Positions 25,656 to 35,043 of a stretch of 42,657 bases of DNA are shown here, piece by piece. Every line of letters starts with the position of its first letter. Within the stretch, counting starts at the first letter, position 1. The translations under genes and the position numbers were made by a program. Source of the stretch: an uncultured Bacteroidota bacterium (GTDB taxonomy: Bacteria > Bacteroidota > Bacteroidia > Bacteroidales > VadinHA17); NCBI GenBank assembly GCA_937864815.1, contig CALMJY010000276.1, forward strand, positions 1 to 42,657, in the 5' to 3' direction. Under the pieces are notes generated by a model, which searched no databases, was not told where the DNA came from, and was given only the letters and a program-made list of their open reading frames with translations.

Positions 25656-25898
25656 TTACCTGGCCATCCTGAATCCGATAATATCGGATTCTCCGGGCCC
25701 AACTCCTGCACTTCCGGGATAGGATTTTGCCCAGTCAGCACACCATTCATAGGCATTGCCTGTCATATCCATGCAGCCATAAGGACTTGCACCTGCAGGG
25801 TAGGTCCCCACCGGGGCACTCTGGTTTACCATGTAACCACCTCCTGCGGGTGATACGATAACACAAATCATCAGAAACTTAAAGATTGTTCTCTTCAT
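25656..25898 (-). pseudogene. truncated formylglycine-generating-enzyme (SUMF1) family remnant
   Basis: 80 codons from ATG 25898; the frame extends to a TTG at 25928, but the ATG is better placed before the hydrophobic leader. A signal-like start (MKRTIFKFLMICVIVSP) runs straight into the C-terminal core of the FGE-sulfatase fold: VGTYPAGASPYGCMDMTGNAYEWCADW matches the family's GLYDMTGNVWEWCADW, and the end IIGFRMAR is the family's GFRxAR terminus. Family members are normally 250-400 residues, so most of the domain, including the region between the core and the terminus, has been lost. The protein is unlikely to be active. There is no sulfatase in the window for it to mature. Confidence 0.8.
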
Positions 25899-25934
25899 TG
25901 TATTATTATTAGTTGCTTCACAAGCCAATTTAAA

Positions 25935-26012
25935 TCCACCCCTGAATGCCGCTAAAGCGGCACTTACTGAAAATCAGTGATTTTAAAGCCCCCCTTGTGG
26001 GGTTTGGGGGTT
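25935..26012. repeat. GC-rich double-hairpin intergenic repeat, copy B
   Basis: It begins TCCACCCCTGAAT, as copy A does. It contains a perfect 6-bp hairpin GCCGCT/AGCGGC (25948-25961), a smaller ACTGA/TCAGT hairpin (25966-25978), and a C-run/G-run stem (about 25985-26008). It falls between the stop of the DUF4091 gene and the FGE remnant, on the boundary of a visible deletion. Confidence 0.7.
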
Positions 26013-27816
26013 ACTTTGATAATTCTTCCAGTTTTGCAGCCATAGCCTTACGTGCCAGGTACAGCTCTTTAAGGTTGCGCGAAAATGTGCTGACATCTAT
26101 TACCATATTATTGATTTGTTCTTCGGCAAAATCGCCTGCACCTTTGTCTTTAAGCATCCACAGGTATTCATAGTCTTCAATTCCTTCCCTGAGCATTTCA
26201 AAACGGATGGAAGATACTGCTCCCTCCACATCAGGCTGACCAGTGTATCTTTTTGTATGGATACCAGGATAAATCAGAGAACCTTCACCATTAAGTACAT
26301 AGCCTCCGCTGCATTCAAAACCGGAAATAAATGTTACGGGGTCAAGCCATGGATCGGGCGTCTGATTCCAGAAATTGGCAGCCCAGTACAAAATTCCGTT
26401 CATCATATATCTGGCTGTAATCCAGGGGACCATAACAGGATCAAGAACCGGGGCATCAATAAAATAGTTTGGCTGTGGATATACCTGGTCACATGAAATA
26501 TACCATGTTGCTTCCCCTCCCTTTGCCTGTTCTTCTTTCAATGCCTTTTTTACTTCCGGATCATTCAATGAATTTCCATGTACACAAAAATCATTTACAT
26601 ATCCGCGTAAAGTTCCCCATTCCGGATTATCGGTTATCGGTGACTCTGTTGCCAGAAAATGTACTCCTGGTACTGCTTCATGAACAAGTTCCGCATACTT
26701 ACGTGTTTCTTCATAATCCTTTTTTGTATTGGGCTCATCAATAGGACTGTTGAATACGAGCCTGCCATTCCATCCGTTTTTTCTGAAATATGCGTCAACC
26801 GCTGTCAGATATGATTTTACCATCTTATTATAGACCGGAGAAAACGGCTCTGCTTTAATACTCCTTGCAAGATTGTGAGGAACTGTTTCCAGTATCACCC
26901 TTTTGAGCTTCATTTTATTTAAAAAATAAGCATAGCGTTCATCATTGAATTTTACTTCAACATTCTCACTATTTATCATCAGTTCCGGGACCAGGGGATC
27001 ATTGAACCATGTTTCCATCCTGTGCTGTGATAGAAAATCAAAGTATTTCATAGACAGCTGTTCAATCTCCGGAGAGTTAACCGGCTTATTATGGAATTGT
27101 GCTATTTCTCCCTTAGAAATATTAACATAAGTTATCAGGTGAGTCTCCTCAGGAAGGGAGAAGCCATATACCTCTACCTCAACACCAAATGTTTCAAGAA
27201 CCTTATCAAATCTTGTAACGGTAACAGTTCCTTTGTATGTCCCCTTAGGTGTATCGGCAGGAATAAATACATCAACCCATACAGGTCGGTTACCTACCAC
27301 ATGATACTGAGCCTGCATACTGAAAGGTTCTTTCAGCGGAGCGAGAGCATCGGGCCAGTAACCGGTGGCTCCAACAGGACTTGAAGCTGCATAGATCTGA
27401 ATATAATGTTCAAGAAAAAGACTTACATGTTTCTGTGGAATTATTTTACCTCCGGCTGATTTCAGATCAGAGGCTTTAACAAAAAACCCATCAGGTGCTT
27501 TTGGTCTCCAGCCGGGAGGTACCGGGGCGCTTATAACAACCTGGAAAGGAACATGCTCATTACCTGCTCCGGAAACCTTTATCGTCTTTGTATCTGCTGA
27601 CCATACAAGGTTTGTGGTCTCAGGTTTATCTGAAGGACGAACCTTTTGTTCGCCTGGTACTGCCCATACTTTAATATCATCTGATATAACAGGTATCTGG
27701 GCATTAGTTTCAACCAGAAAAAGGACAGAGAACAGCATCAGAAAAACACCAGGAAAATGTTTTATACTTCTTCCCTCATTCATAAGATGGTAGCTTTGAT
27801 TAGTCAGTGTCGTCAT
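26011..27816 (-). CDS. DUF4091-containing secreted glycoside-hydrolase-like protein
   Basis: 601 residues; a second ATG at 27783 (residue 12) also precedes the signal peptide (hydrophobic about 24-38, ending near ETNAQ) and may be the true start. N-terminal Ig-like beta domains (about 45-230, with the segment PADTPKGTYKGTVTV) are followed by a TIM-barrel-like region and DUF4091. An acidic pair D360-E361 (FNSPIDEPNTK) fits the catalytic D-E pair used by GH123 and related barrels. The C-terminal segment (SIRFEMLREGIEDYEYLWML) is shared with the GH123-like neighbour 44 bp upstream. The two are therefore related proteins in tandem. The activity may be a glycosidase on an amino sugar or related side chain; this is inference. 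Confidence 0.8.
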   Translation of the reverse strand: MTTLTNQSYHLMNEGRSIKHFPGVFLMLFSVLFLVETNAQIPVISDDIKVWAVPGEQKVRPSDKPETTNLVWSADTKTIKVSGAGNEHVPFQVVISAPVPPGWRPKAPDGFFVKASDLKSAGGKIIPQKHVSLFLEHYIQIYAASSPVGATGYWPDALAPLKEPFSMQAQYHVVGNRPVWVDVFIPADTPKGTYKGTVTVTRFDKVLETFGVEVEVYGFSLPEETHLITYVNISKGEIAQFHNKPVNSPEIEQLSMKYFDFLSQHRMETWFNDPLVPELMINSENVEVKFNDERYAYFLNKMKLKRVILETVPHNLARSIKAEPFSPVYNKMVKSYLTAVDAYFRKNGWNGRLVFNSPIDEPNTKKDYEETRKYAELVHEAVPGVHFLATESPITDNPEWGTLRGYVNDFCVHGNSLNDPEVKKALKEEQAKGGEATWYISCDQVYPQPNYFIDAPVLDPVMVPWITARYMMNGILYWAANFWNQTPDPWLDPVTFISGFECSGGYVLNGEGSLIYPGIHTKRYTGQPDVEGAVSSIRFEMLREGIEDYEYLWMLKDKGAGDFAEEQINNMVIDVSTFSRNLKELYLARKAMAAKLEELSK

Positions 27817-27859
27817 AACTCTGTTTGTATTTGTATGATGATTTCAAAAAATGATCAGG

Positions 27860-29608
27860 CTAGTTATTGTTGAGAAACACCTTGCCCTTTTTAACCATAT
27901 CATCGGCTGGTATATTCTCAAGATTTTCTTTGTTAAAAATTGAAAGTATCTGGTCTATCTGATTCAGTTTCTCCATATTTCCCTCACCGGAATATTGCTC
28001 TTTCAGAATCCTGATTTTTTCAAAATCCTGTATCCCTTCAATAAGTTTTTCAAACCGTATTGAGGAACGTGGGCCAGGGTAGATCTGATAGCAATCACCC
28101 CCTGGCCATGTCTTATACCTGGTATCATGCAATACATCTGCTGTCCAGTTGTTATAGGCCCATCGCAAATAACCTGTAAATCCATTTGCTGCAGCATACC
28201 AGCTTATCCAGGTGCTTTCGGCAGGCGGTGAGAAAGAAAACATGTTTGGATACTTTTCACCGCAGGCAGTATAATAGGTTGTCGGCATTCCGGCAGCTTT
28301 TCTCTGTGCAAGTATATCGTCATCAAATTTTCCACGAATAATTATGCAATAATCATAAATATCCAATGCTATCTCACGGTGATAATTGCCGGCGAGGGCC
28401 GTTTTCCATCCTGGGTCAATCCTTTTAAGAAGGGCCATTACTGCTTTCATTCCTTCCATATCCCTCTCATCCATTGCTATTGTTGTTTTCCCGAACCATC
28501 CTTTTGATTTAAGATGCCTTGTAAAGTCGCTGATCATTGGTTCCCATAAGTCATTATAAGCCTGTGTTCCGGGTTTGGCATATACAGAAACTGTATCTCC
28601 TTTCCCTTCATCATAGTAAATGAATTTCAGATCCCAGGTAATCATCGAATAGCAGTTTATCCTCTGATTTATGCCACAGCTCATTACAAACTCAATATAT
28701 TTATCGAATACAGTATAATCGTATGCCCAGCTTCCGTCTTTTTTCCTTGACCATTTAACAAAAGTGGGGTCCCTGTGATAAACATGGTCGGGCCCCCATG
28801 GCTGATCGATAATAAATGCAGTAATACTTTTCTGTCCTGCCCCTGCAAGCATTTCATAATATGGCCTCATAAGCCTGTAATGCTCATCACTCCAGAGTTC
28901 GACACCATGCACCTTGGCAATCGGATCGGGATTCTGCCATAGGTCAAGATCGTATTTCCATTCTGAAGGTGGAGGAAGAACATGTCCGGACACATCGACA
29001 GAGATCTGCAGAACATATTCTTCCCCTGCGCTGACCGTAACAGTACCTTTATAATTTCCGGATGGGATATCCGACGGGACCTTAACAGTTACCCATACCG
29101 GCTGGACAGTATTTGATTTAACATAAATGCTGTCAATGATATCAATCGGATCTGCCACAAGTGAAGAATCATATTTCTGCGGGGTTCTTTTGTCACATCC
29201 TTCTCCGAATTCATCTGTCATTACATACCTCACGAATCCGGCATTTGTGTTACTGCGGCTGATCTTATTTCCTTTCTCATCAGCAAGGTCGCTCAGTTTT
29301 ACAGTAAGTGCGGGAATATCTTTTTTGGTCCATATCAGAATTTGTGTATGAACCTTCTCTCCTTTCCAGGCGCTAGTTGCCCATTCATAATCTGAAACGA
29401 GCGGGACCTTTTCCTTAGGGTACCGTAGATTATCATCAGCAAAACTTACATTAAGGTCTGAGGTTACCCCGGCCCATTCCTCAGATGAAGTCTGAACCGG
29501 ATTTGATAATTCTTCATAATAATTCCTGCCCGGAAGGCTGTAACTTTTATCGCGTGTAACTGTTGTACATGCTGATAACAGAAGCGTAAAAAACAATAAC
29601 TTTCTCAT
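27860..29608 (-). CDS. GH123-like lipoprotein glycosidase
   Basis: 582 residues. The leader ends in LSAC (Cys14), a lipobox. Two N-terminal beta domains with the segment VPSDIPSGNYKGTVTV precede a TIM barrel that contains AMDERDM (D380, E381), placed as the substrate-assisted D-E catalytic pair of GH123 beta-N-acetylgalactosaminidases. The barrel's later region has an aromatic-rich WISWYAAANGFTGYLRWAYNNW segment. The C-terminus carries SIRFEKLIEGIQDFEKIRIL, shared with the DUF4091 neighbour at 26011. It is 22 bp downstream of the large FG-GAP lipoprotein and very likely in its operon. GH123 members cleave beta-GalNAc, but related DUF4091 families are not well characterised, so the sugar is uncertain. 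Confidence 0.82.
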   Translation of the reverse strand: MRKLLFFTLLLSACTTVTRDKSYSLPGRNYYEELSNPVQTSSEEWAGVTSDLNVSFADDNLRYPKEKVPLVSDYEWATSAWKGEKVHTQILIWTKKDIPALTVKLSDLADEKGNKISRSNTNAGFVRYVMTDEFGEGCDKRTPQKYDSSLVADPIDIIDSIYVKSNTVQPVWVTVKVPSDIPSGNYKGTVTVSAGEEYVLQISVDVSGHVLPPPSEWKYDLDLWQNPDPIAKVHGVELWSDEHYRLMRPYYEMLAGAGQKSITAFIIDQPWGPDHVYHRDPTFVKWSRKKDGSWAYDYTVFDKYIEFVMSCGINQRINCYSMITWDLKFIYYDEGKGDTVSVYAKPGTQAYNDLWEPMISDFTRHLKSKGWFGKTTIAMDERDMEGMKAVMALLKRIDPGWKTALAGNYHREIALDIYDYCIIIRGKFDDDILAQRKAAGMPTTYYTACGEKYPNMFSFSPPAESTWISWYAAANGFTGYLRWAYNNWTADVLHDTRYKTWPGGDCYQIYPGPRSSIRFEKLIEGIQDFEKIRILKEQYSGEGNMEKLNQIDQILSIFNKENLENIPADDMVKKGKVFLNNN

Positions 29609-29630
29609 AGATATTTTTTTGAATTTCTTT

Positions 29631-32600
29631 TCAATATTTCAGGGTCCTGGTCTCCCCCTTATAACTTTTTAATCTGACAGTTACAACTCCTGCCGGCACC
29701 TTGCAGACTCTTGATGACTGCGACAGGTAACCACTGCCATAGTAGAACTCCCTGTATTCTTTCTCTCCGTTTACATAAATAAATTCTGCACTGACCTCAT
29801 CATTTCTAAGTCTGACCCGCTTTGTTGATGATTTCAATGACCTGATAACCTTAAGGCTGTCACTATTCCTTGAAACCAGAATGACAGAACTGCCATCATT
29901 CATTATAAGCTCTGCCATTGCTTTTGAATCGCCATCAACAAATAAGCAGCTCTCCCTGCCTGGTACAGGACGGAAATCACCCTTACCGTTTCCTTCCAGG
30001 TACAATCCGATGGATGCATCATACTGACCATCTGAGATAGAAGTAGTGTAAGAATTACCTGCAACAACAATATCCATGTTCCCGTCAGAATTATAGTCAC
30101 CGGCTAATAACCCGAATAAAGGAGCAGTCTGTGCTTCATGGGGCAATGAATGTATTTTGAAGATGCCATTGCCAAGATTCTCGATATATGCTGATTCAAA
30201 GAATTTTGCATCTCTCACATAAGCCCCCTTTCGTGATTCCTCAGGGAAAATATCATCCATTGAAGCCCTGGCATAATCCTCATATGTCTTATACCTGTTC
30301 TTCAGTGACGGAATCTGCACAAGCAACTGGTTTCTCTGGTAGATGGGATAACTTTTCCCCTGAACATAATAGCTGCAAACCGGATCGGTTGACCCGTTCC
30401 TGTCAAAGTCTTTTGCAGTAATTCTCATTGGTTGAGACTGAGAAACCTTATATTGTGTGTTTAATCCAAGGTTCCCGGCTATATAATCAATATCACCATC
30501 CTTGTCGAAATCCGCCCCGGTAATGCTGTTCCACCATCCTGTATAATCAGCAAGCCCTGTTGATGCGGTGACATTGACCAGTTTTCCATTATCATTTTTA
30601 AAGAAAGTAAGAGGCATCCATTCCCCTGCAAGTATAAGGTCGGGCCAGCTGTCATTATTGAAATCGGTCCAGATTGATGAGGCTAAAAGTCCCGGTCTTT
30701 CCAGGTCCTGGTTTACCAATGAAGTGATATCCGTAAATCTGACAGCACTACCCTTGCTGTCATTCCTGAGCAGAAAGCTTCTTGGAGGGAAAGGGTATTT
30801 TTCCAGGTCAATCCTTCCGCAGACAAATAAATCGGGATCCCCGTCCTTATCAAAATCTGATGCTGTAACATGTGAACCACAGACACGCATATCAGGTAAT
30901 GCTTTACTGTCGTGTATAAACCGGCCTCCTCCACTGTTAATATACAATCTGTCGGAATAATATTGATTTCCGGGAGGTAAGCCAGTTCCTCCGCTCACAA
31001 CATAAAGATCCTGATCCCCGTCTCCATCAGCATCGAAGAAGAGGGCACCCATATCCTCATAGTTATTATCTCCCGGTAATGAGTATGAAGAAAACCTGCC
31101 TGTTTCCTGATGAACGAAGACCTTTCCGGAGTATCCGGTGGAACCACCGATATAAAAATCATCCATCCCATCCGAGTTAACATCACCAACTGCAATTCCA
31201 GGGCCCTCCTGTGAATACATGTGTGGCACCAGAGGCTGAAACTCGAAATCAACAAATATCTTTTCTTTATGAAAATAATCTGTATTCAGGCCACTCCTGA
31301 CAGATTCAAATGATCTGTTGTTATCTGATTCTGTGACTTTTGTCACATTCGGAACAGAGGAATTGGAATAATGTAATTCCAGTACCTGATTAACAGGAAG
31401 ATTGATTAGTTTTTGTTCCTTTCCATCCGGCCACCTGATGTACAGGGAATCGATCAGATTTAACTCTCCAAGTCCGAAATGAATCCTGGGATCAACCATT
31501 GACTGGAAACCTCTTACCGGGAAATGTTCATAATACTGCTGGTTCTTACCATAGTATATACTGATCTTTGCCCCTATGCCGCCTCTGTTCAGTTTATCTC
31601 CCGACAAATGAACCATAAGATATTGGCTCCCATGATTAACGGAATCTTTTATGATAATACGGTTCTCATATACAGAAGCAAAATCATTTATATTGTTTAA
31701 TACAAGGTCAAGATCTCCGTCATTATCGAGATCGGAGAATGCAGAACCTGTTGAATATAGAGGCTGGTTCAGACCCCATTCAGCAGTTTTATTTTCAAAG
31801 ATAAGACCTCCGGAATTACGAAAAATCACATTTGGCTTTTTTACGTTTCCTCTCTTGTCAAGATCTTTTTTCAGGATCTTATAAAGCACGCTGAATTCCA
31901 TTTTTGGATTTTTCTTTATCGTGGTCATCCACAGGGAGGAGAAATCCATATTTGTCATATCATGACCAATTCCGTTACCGATAAAAAGATCTTTGAAGCC
32001 ATCATTGTCAAAATCGGCAAAGAGCGGGGCCCAGCTCCAGTCTGTTTCAAATATGCCTGCCATCTGCCCTATTTCACTGAACCTGTACTGACCCTCAATA
32101 TATCCCAGATTAAGCTGAAGCATATTACGGACATACTGGGGAGAATAACCGGCTTTAAGTTCATTCATATACCTTGTATAAGTACGCATGTTACCTGACA
32201 TTATCCTTTTTCTGAAATAATCTTCAGGTTGCATGTCGAGGGTAAGAACATCAATTAAGCCGTCATTATTGAAATCAGCTATGTCAACTCCCATGGTGCT
32301 GTTGCTGGTATGCTTCATATAATCCTTAACCATTTCCCTGAATGTACCATCACCCTGGTTCACATAAAGAAGATCATTTGATATATAATCGTTGCCTACA
32401 TATATATCCGGCCAGCCATCCCTGTTTATGTCGCATACAGCGGCCCCCAGACCGAAACCATCCCATGTTATGCCAGCCTCTTTTGAAACATTCCGAAAAA
32501 CCGGAAGTCCGGTAGCAGGATCAATACCATCATTCCTGTACAGCCTGTCGGTATTGATCATGGAACCATCATTTTTGCGCTGTCTTATTGCATTTTTATT

Positions 32601-33224
32601 GGGTATTGTCATTGCGGCGGTGACCAGATATACATCAAGGTCCCCGTCAAGATCGTAGTCAAAAAACTCAGCCTGTGTTGTATATCCGTCATCATCCAGG
32701 CCAACCAATGATGCAGATTCTGTGAATGAAAGATTTTCGCCTTTACCATTGTTTATGAAGAGAAGATTATGATAATCATAGTTGATATTGCCTGCAGCAC
32801 AAAGATAAATATCGAGCCCTCCATCCTGGTTGATATCTACCAGGCTTACTCCGGTTATCCATTTACCCGTTGTATTAATTCCGCTTTCCTCAGTGATGTC
32901 ATTAAAGACAAAATCACCTTTGTTCAGATAAATTCTGCACTTTGTCATGTTAGCTCCAAACACAATATCGCTAAGACCATCATTGTTCAGGTCCCCGATT
33001 GCAAGTCCGGCGCCATTATAATAATACTCATAAAAAATGGAGTTTGCACTGTCAGTTTCCTGGAGCTGATTTTTGAATTTTATCCCGCTTTCATCAGGTG
33101 GAATACTCCTGAACAAAGTATCAGAATCACTTTCACCGGTCCTGTCACTTTGCCTGCAGGAAAATGCAAGGATGGCAACAGCCAGAATAATAAATTCAAT
33201 TTTAAGGAATTTTGACTTTTTCAT
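29631..33224 (-). CDS. large FG-GAP/VCBS repeat lipoprotein with internal ASPIC/UnbV domain
   Basis: 1197 residues with a lipoprotein leader (lipobox FSC, Cys23). Three regions are visible. An N-terminal propeller has repeats such as DLNNDGLSDIVFG, DINQDGGLDIYLC, DYDLDGDLDVYLV and DINRDGWPDIYVG. An ASPIC/UnbV domain lies near 545-620 (RGGIGAKISIYYGKNQQYYE ... HFGLGELNLIDSLYIRWPDG). A second propeller follows (DVNSDGMDDFYIG, DADGDGDQDLYVV, DFDKDGDPDLFVC, DYNSDGNMDIVVA). The aspartates bind calcium. Such large UnbV lipoproteins are frequently encoded next to SusC/SusD and may bind glycan or organise enzymes at the surface. It is the first gene after the susD terminator and 22 bp from the GH123-like gene. 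Confidence 0.9.
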   Translation of the reverse strand: MKKSKFLKIEFIILAVAILAFSCRQSDRTGESDSDTLFRSIPPDESGIKFKNQLQETDSANSIFYEYYYNGAGLAIGDLNNDGLSDIVFGANMTKCRIYLNKGDFVFNDITEESGINTTGKWITGVSLVDINQDGGLDIYLCAAGNINYDYHNLLFINNGKGENLSFTESASLVGLDDDGYTTQAEFFDYDLDGDLDVYLVTAAMTIPNKNAIRQRKNDGSMINTDRLYRNDGIDPATGLPVFRNVSKEAGITWDGFGLGAAVCDINRDGWPDIYVGNDYISNDLLYVNQGDGTFREMVKDYMKHTSNSTMGVDIADFNNDGLIDVLTLDMQPEDYFRKRIMSGNMRTYTRYMNELKAGYSPQYVRNMLQLNLGYIEGQYRFSEIGQMAGIFETDWSWAPLFADFDNDGFKDLFIGNGIGHDMTNMDFSSLWMTTIKKNPKMEFSVLYKILKKDLDKRGNVKKPNVIFRNSGGLIFENKTAEWGLNQPLYSTGSAFSDLDNDGDLDLVLNNINDFASVYENRIIIKDSVNHGSQYLMVHLSGDKLNRGGIGAKISIYYGKNQQYYEHFPVRGFQSMVDPRIHFGLGELNLIDSLYIRWPDGKEQKLINLPVNQVLELHYSNSSVPNVTKVTESDNNRSFESVRSGLNTDYFHKEKIFVDFEFQPLVPHMYSQEGPGIAVGDVNSDGMDDFYIGGSTGYSGKVFVHQETGRFSSYSLPGDNNYEDMGALFFDADGDGDQDLYVVSGGTGLPPGNQYYSDRLYINSGGGRFIHDSKALPDMRVCGSHVTASDFDKDGDPDLFVCGRIDLEKYPFPPRSFLLRNDSKGSAVRFTDITSLVNQDLERPGLLASSIWTDFNNDSWPDLILAGEWMPLTFFKNDNGKLVNVTASTGLADYTGWWNSITGADFDKDGDIDYIAGNLGLNTQYKVSQSQPMRITAKDFDRNGSTDPVCSYYVQGKSYPIYQRNQLLVQIPSLKNRYKTYEDYARASMDDIFPEESRKGAYVRDAKFFESAYIENLGNGIFKIHSLPHEAQTAPLFGLLAGDYNSDGNMDIVVAGNSYTTSISDGQYDASIGLYLEGNGKGDFRPVPGRESCLFVDGDSKAMAELIMNDGSSVILVSRNSDSLKVIRSLKSSTKRVRLRNDEVSAEFIYVNGEKEYREFYYGSGYLSQSSRVCKVPAGVVTVRLKSYKGETRTLKY

Positions 33225-33281
33225 TCAATGACTCCCCGGGATGAATAATAAAACACTTAAAAATTACCTCCTTTTACATGC

Positions 33282-33375
33282 ACTCATCCCCCCTTCCCCC
33301 TTCTCTTGTGGCCAAAAGAAGGGGGAGTTCAATGATTTGCCCCTCTCTGCAAAGCAGAGAGGGGTTGGGGTGAGT
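33282..33375. repeat. GC-rich double-hairpin intergenic repeat, copy D
   Basis: Outer arms ACTCATCCCC (33282-33291) and GGGGTGAGT (33367-33375) pair with one mismatch. Inside are a 10-bp hairpin (33295-33304 with 33317-33326) and an 11-bp perfect hairpin (33340-33350 with 33354-33364, loop AAA). The layout is the same as in copy C. Confidence 0.8.
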
Positions 33376-33501
33376 TCGTGTGAATAATTAATTGACATTT
33401 AATTACTTGAAACAAATTATAATTAAAAGATGATACTCATTTATCAATAAATTAACTTTAGCGCACTTTAAGTACTTCTTAATAAAAAACCAATGAAAAT
33501 A

Positions 33502-33544
33502 TAGTAAAAAAATTGCCACCCTACTTTAATTCAGGTGGCAATTT
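33502..33544 (-). terminator. intrinsic terminator downstream of susD
   Basis: A perfect 11-bp stem (33510-33520 with 33534-33544; on the minus strand AAATTGCCACC / GGTGGCAATTT) with a 13-base loop is followed in the minus direction by eight T residues. It is 22 bp beyond the susD stop and would end the susC-susD transcript before the FG-GAP lipoprotein gene. Confidence 0.88.
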
Positions 33545-33566
33545 CCCACTAACCTAAACTAACCCC

Positions 33567-35024
33567 CTATGGTCTTGTATATCCAGGATTCTGTGTTAAA
33601 CTCTTATTCAGTCGCAGGTCTTTCTGCGGAATTGGCATCAGGTAATCATCCACCGAATAGTTTGGCATATAATCCGGATCGGTAACTTTGTCCAGTATCC
33701 TTTTCCGGCAGATGTCGAACCAGCGGTCATATTCAAAACAGAGTTCCAGGCTTCGTTGATTGATCACAGCATCATCAAAAGCCCCTTTCGACATTGCTGT
33801 GGTGAACAATGGGTCGGCCGGATTCGGGACTCCTCCCGTGGCCCTGTTTACTATCTGGTTCACTGCATCGCATGCTGCCTGTGTTGGTCCGTTGACCATA
33901 TTCTCAGCTTCTGCAAACAATAACAAAACATCAGCATATCTCAGGATTGGCTGAGCCTGGTATGAGACGTTCTTCTCCATGTTTTCAGGAGTATCATACA
34001 GGTATTTTCTGATATACGGAGCTGATTTCCACCAGTCAAGATATGTTGTTCCTGTTCCGAACCAGTGGTCCTCAAGAAGCAGGTATGCATGCTTGCGGGG
34101 TTCTTCAGGGAAGGCCTCTCCCCATATTTTTTCAGCTGTTACGTCACCCCAGCCTCCGGCCATTTCACCTGGCAGCCATATCTGCGGCTCAATCACATAT
34201 TCTTCCTCTGAATTATGCCATGCCCACATGAACTCAGGGCCGAACTCATAATCCATATTAAATACATCCTCAACAGCAGGAACAAGGCTGTATCTACCGC
34301 CATCCATTACCTGCTTTGCCATATCCCTGGCCTTGGCATAGTTGGCTGTTGCATTCAAAGGAGCTGTGGCCATGGTTATATACACTTTTGAGAGAATTCC
34401 CCTTGCCACATCAGCTGTTGGACGTGCATTATTGCCGGCATCCCAGACTTCAGGAAGATGTGCCACAGCAAAAAGCATATCTGCAACAATCTGATTATAA
34501 ACATCAGCTATTGGTGATCTTACTATCTCTCCTTTTATGACATCTGTATCTTCAAGGATCAGAGGGATCTCACCATAAAGCCTTACAAGCCAGAAATAAT
34601 TAAATGCCCTGAGGAATTTTGCCTCGGCCATCAGTTGGTCTTTTGTTTCCTGGGGAGTTCCTGGCCCTAACTGATCTTCAACCAGAGCTTTAATGGCAGG
34701 ATTAACATCGGCAATAGCCTGATAGTGCTTTTGCCAGCTTCCTGCTGCATCATTATCTCCAATCGCAAGATCGCCTCCGTATAACTGATCATCCTGGGCG
34801 GGCCATTCCGGATAACCCATCCAGTCGTAAAACTGCCATCCGCCCCATTGTCTTTGCATTGCACTTACAAAAGCAGATTCAACCTGTGCCGGGGTCTTAA
34901 AAAAGTTATCAGGACCTACAAAATCTGTAGGGCTCTCATTAAGTTTATCACATCCGGCAAGGAAGAGGAGTAGTAATCCTGACAACATTACCAGACTTTT
35001 TATTTTTGATATTCTGTTTTTCAT
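33567..35024 (-). CDS. susD: SusD/RagB-family starch-binding-like outer-membrane lipoprotein
   Basis: 485 residues from ATG 35024. The frame is open to 35123, but that would overlap the susC stop and bury the lipoprotein leader. The leader ends in LAGC (Cys25). The body has the SusD/RagB TPR-like fold: LRAFNYFWLVRLYGEIPLI near the middle, ending in the family C-terminal YDRWFDICRKRILDKV and YLMPIPQKDLRLNKSLTQNPGY. SusD lipoproteins cap the SusC porin and hold the oligosaccharide for import. It begins 20 bp after the susC stop and is followed by a strong terminator. The symbol marks the family; the substrate is probably not starch. Confidence 0.95.
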   Translation of the reverse strand: MKNRISKIKSLVMLSGLLLLFLAGCDKLNESPTDFVGPDNFFKTPAQVESAFVSAMQRQWGGWQFYDWMGYPEWPAQDDQLYGGDLAIGDNDAAGSWQKHYQAIADVNPAIKALVEDQLGPGTPQETKDQLMAEAKFLRAFNYFWLVRLYGEIPLILEDTDVIKGEIVRSPIADVYNQIVADMLFAVAHLPEVWDAGNNARPTADVARGILSKVYITMATAPLNATANYAKARDMAKQVMDGGRYSLVPAVEDVFNMDYEFGPEFMWAWHNSEEEYVIEPQIWLPGEMAGGWGDVTAEKIWGEAFPEEPRKHAYLLLEDHWFGTGTTYLDWWKSAPYIRKYLYDTPENMEKNVSYQAQPILRYADVLLLFAEAENMVNGPTQAACDAVNQIVNRATGGVPNPADPLFTTAMSKGAFDDAVINQRSLELCFEYDRWFDICRKRILDKVTDPDYMPNYSVDDYLMPIPQKDLRLNKSLTQNPGYTRP

Positions 35025-35043
35025 GATTATAATTTTAATGTTG

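Larger units (their letters stand above)
33225..33566. other. 342-bp intergenic region between susD and the FG-GAP lipoprotein
   Basis: No gene found. In the minus-strand direction it holds the susD terminator (33502-33544), about 125 bases of A/T-rich sequence, repeat copy D (33282-33375), and then about 57 bases before the start codon at 33224. The last part contains AAAGGAGG (minus strand, about 33269-33276), too far from the start for a ribosome site. A promoter is likely here because the terminator isolates the downstream genes, but no exact TAnnTTTG was found. Confidence 0.6.
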
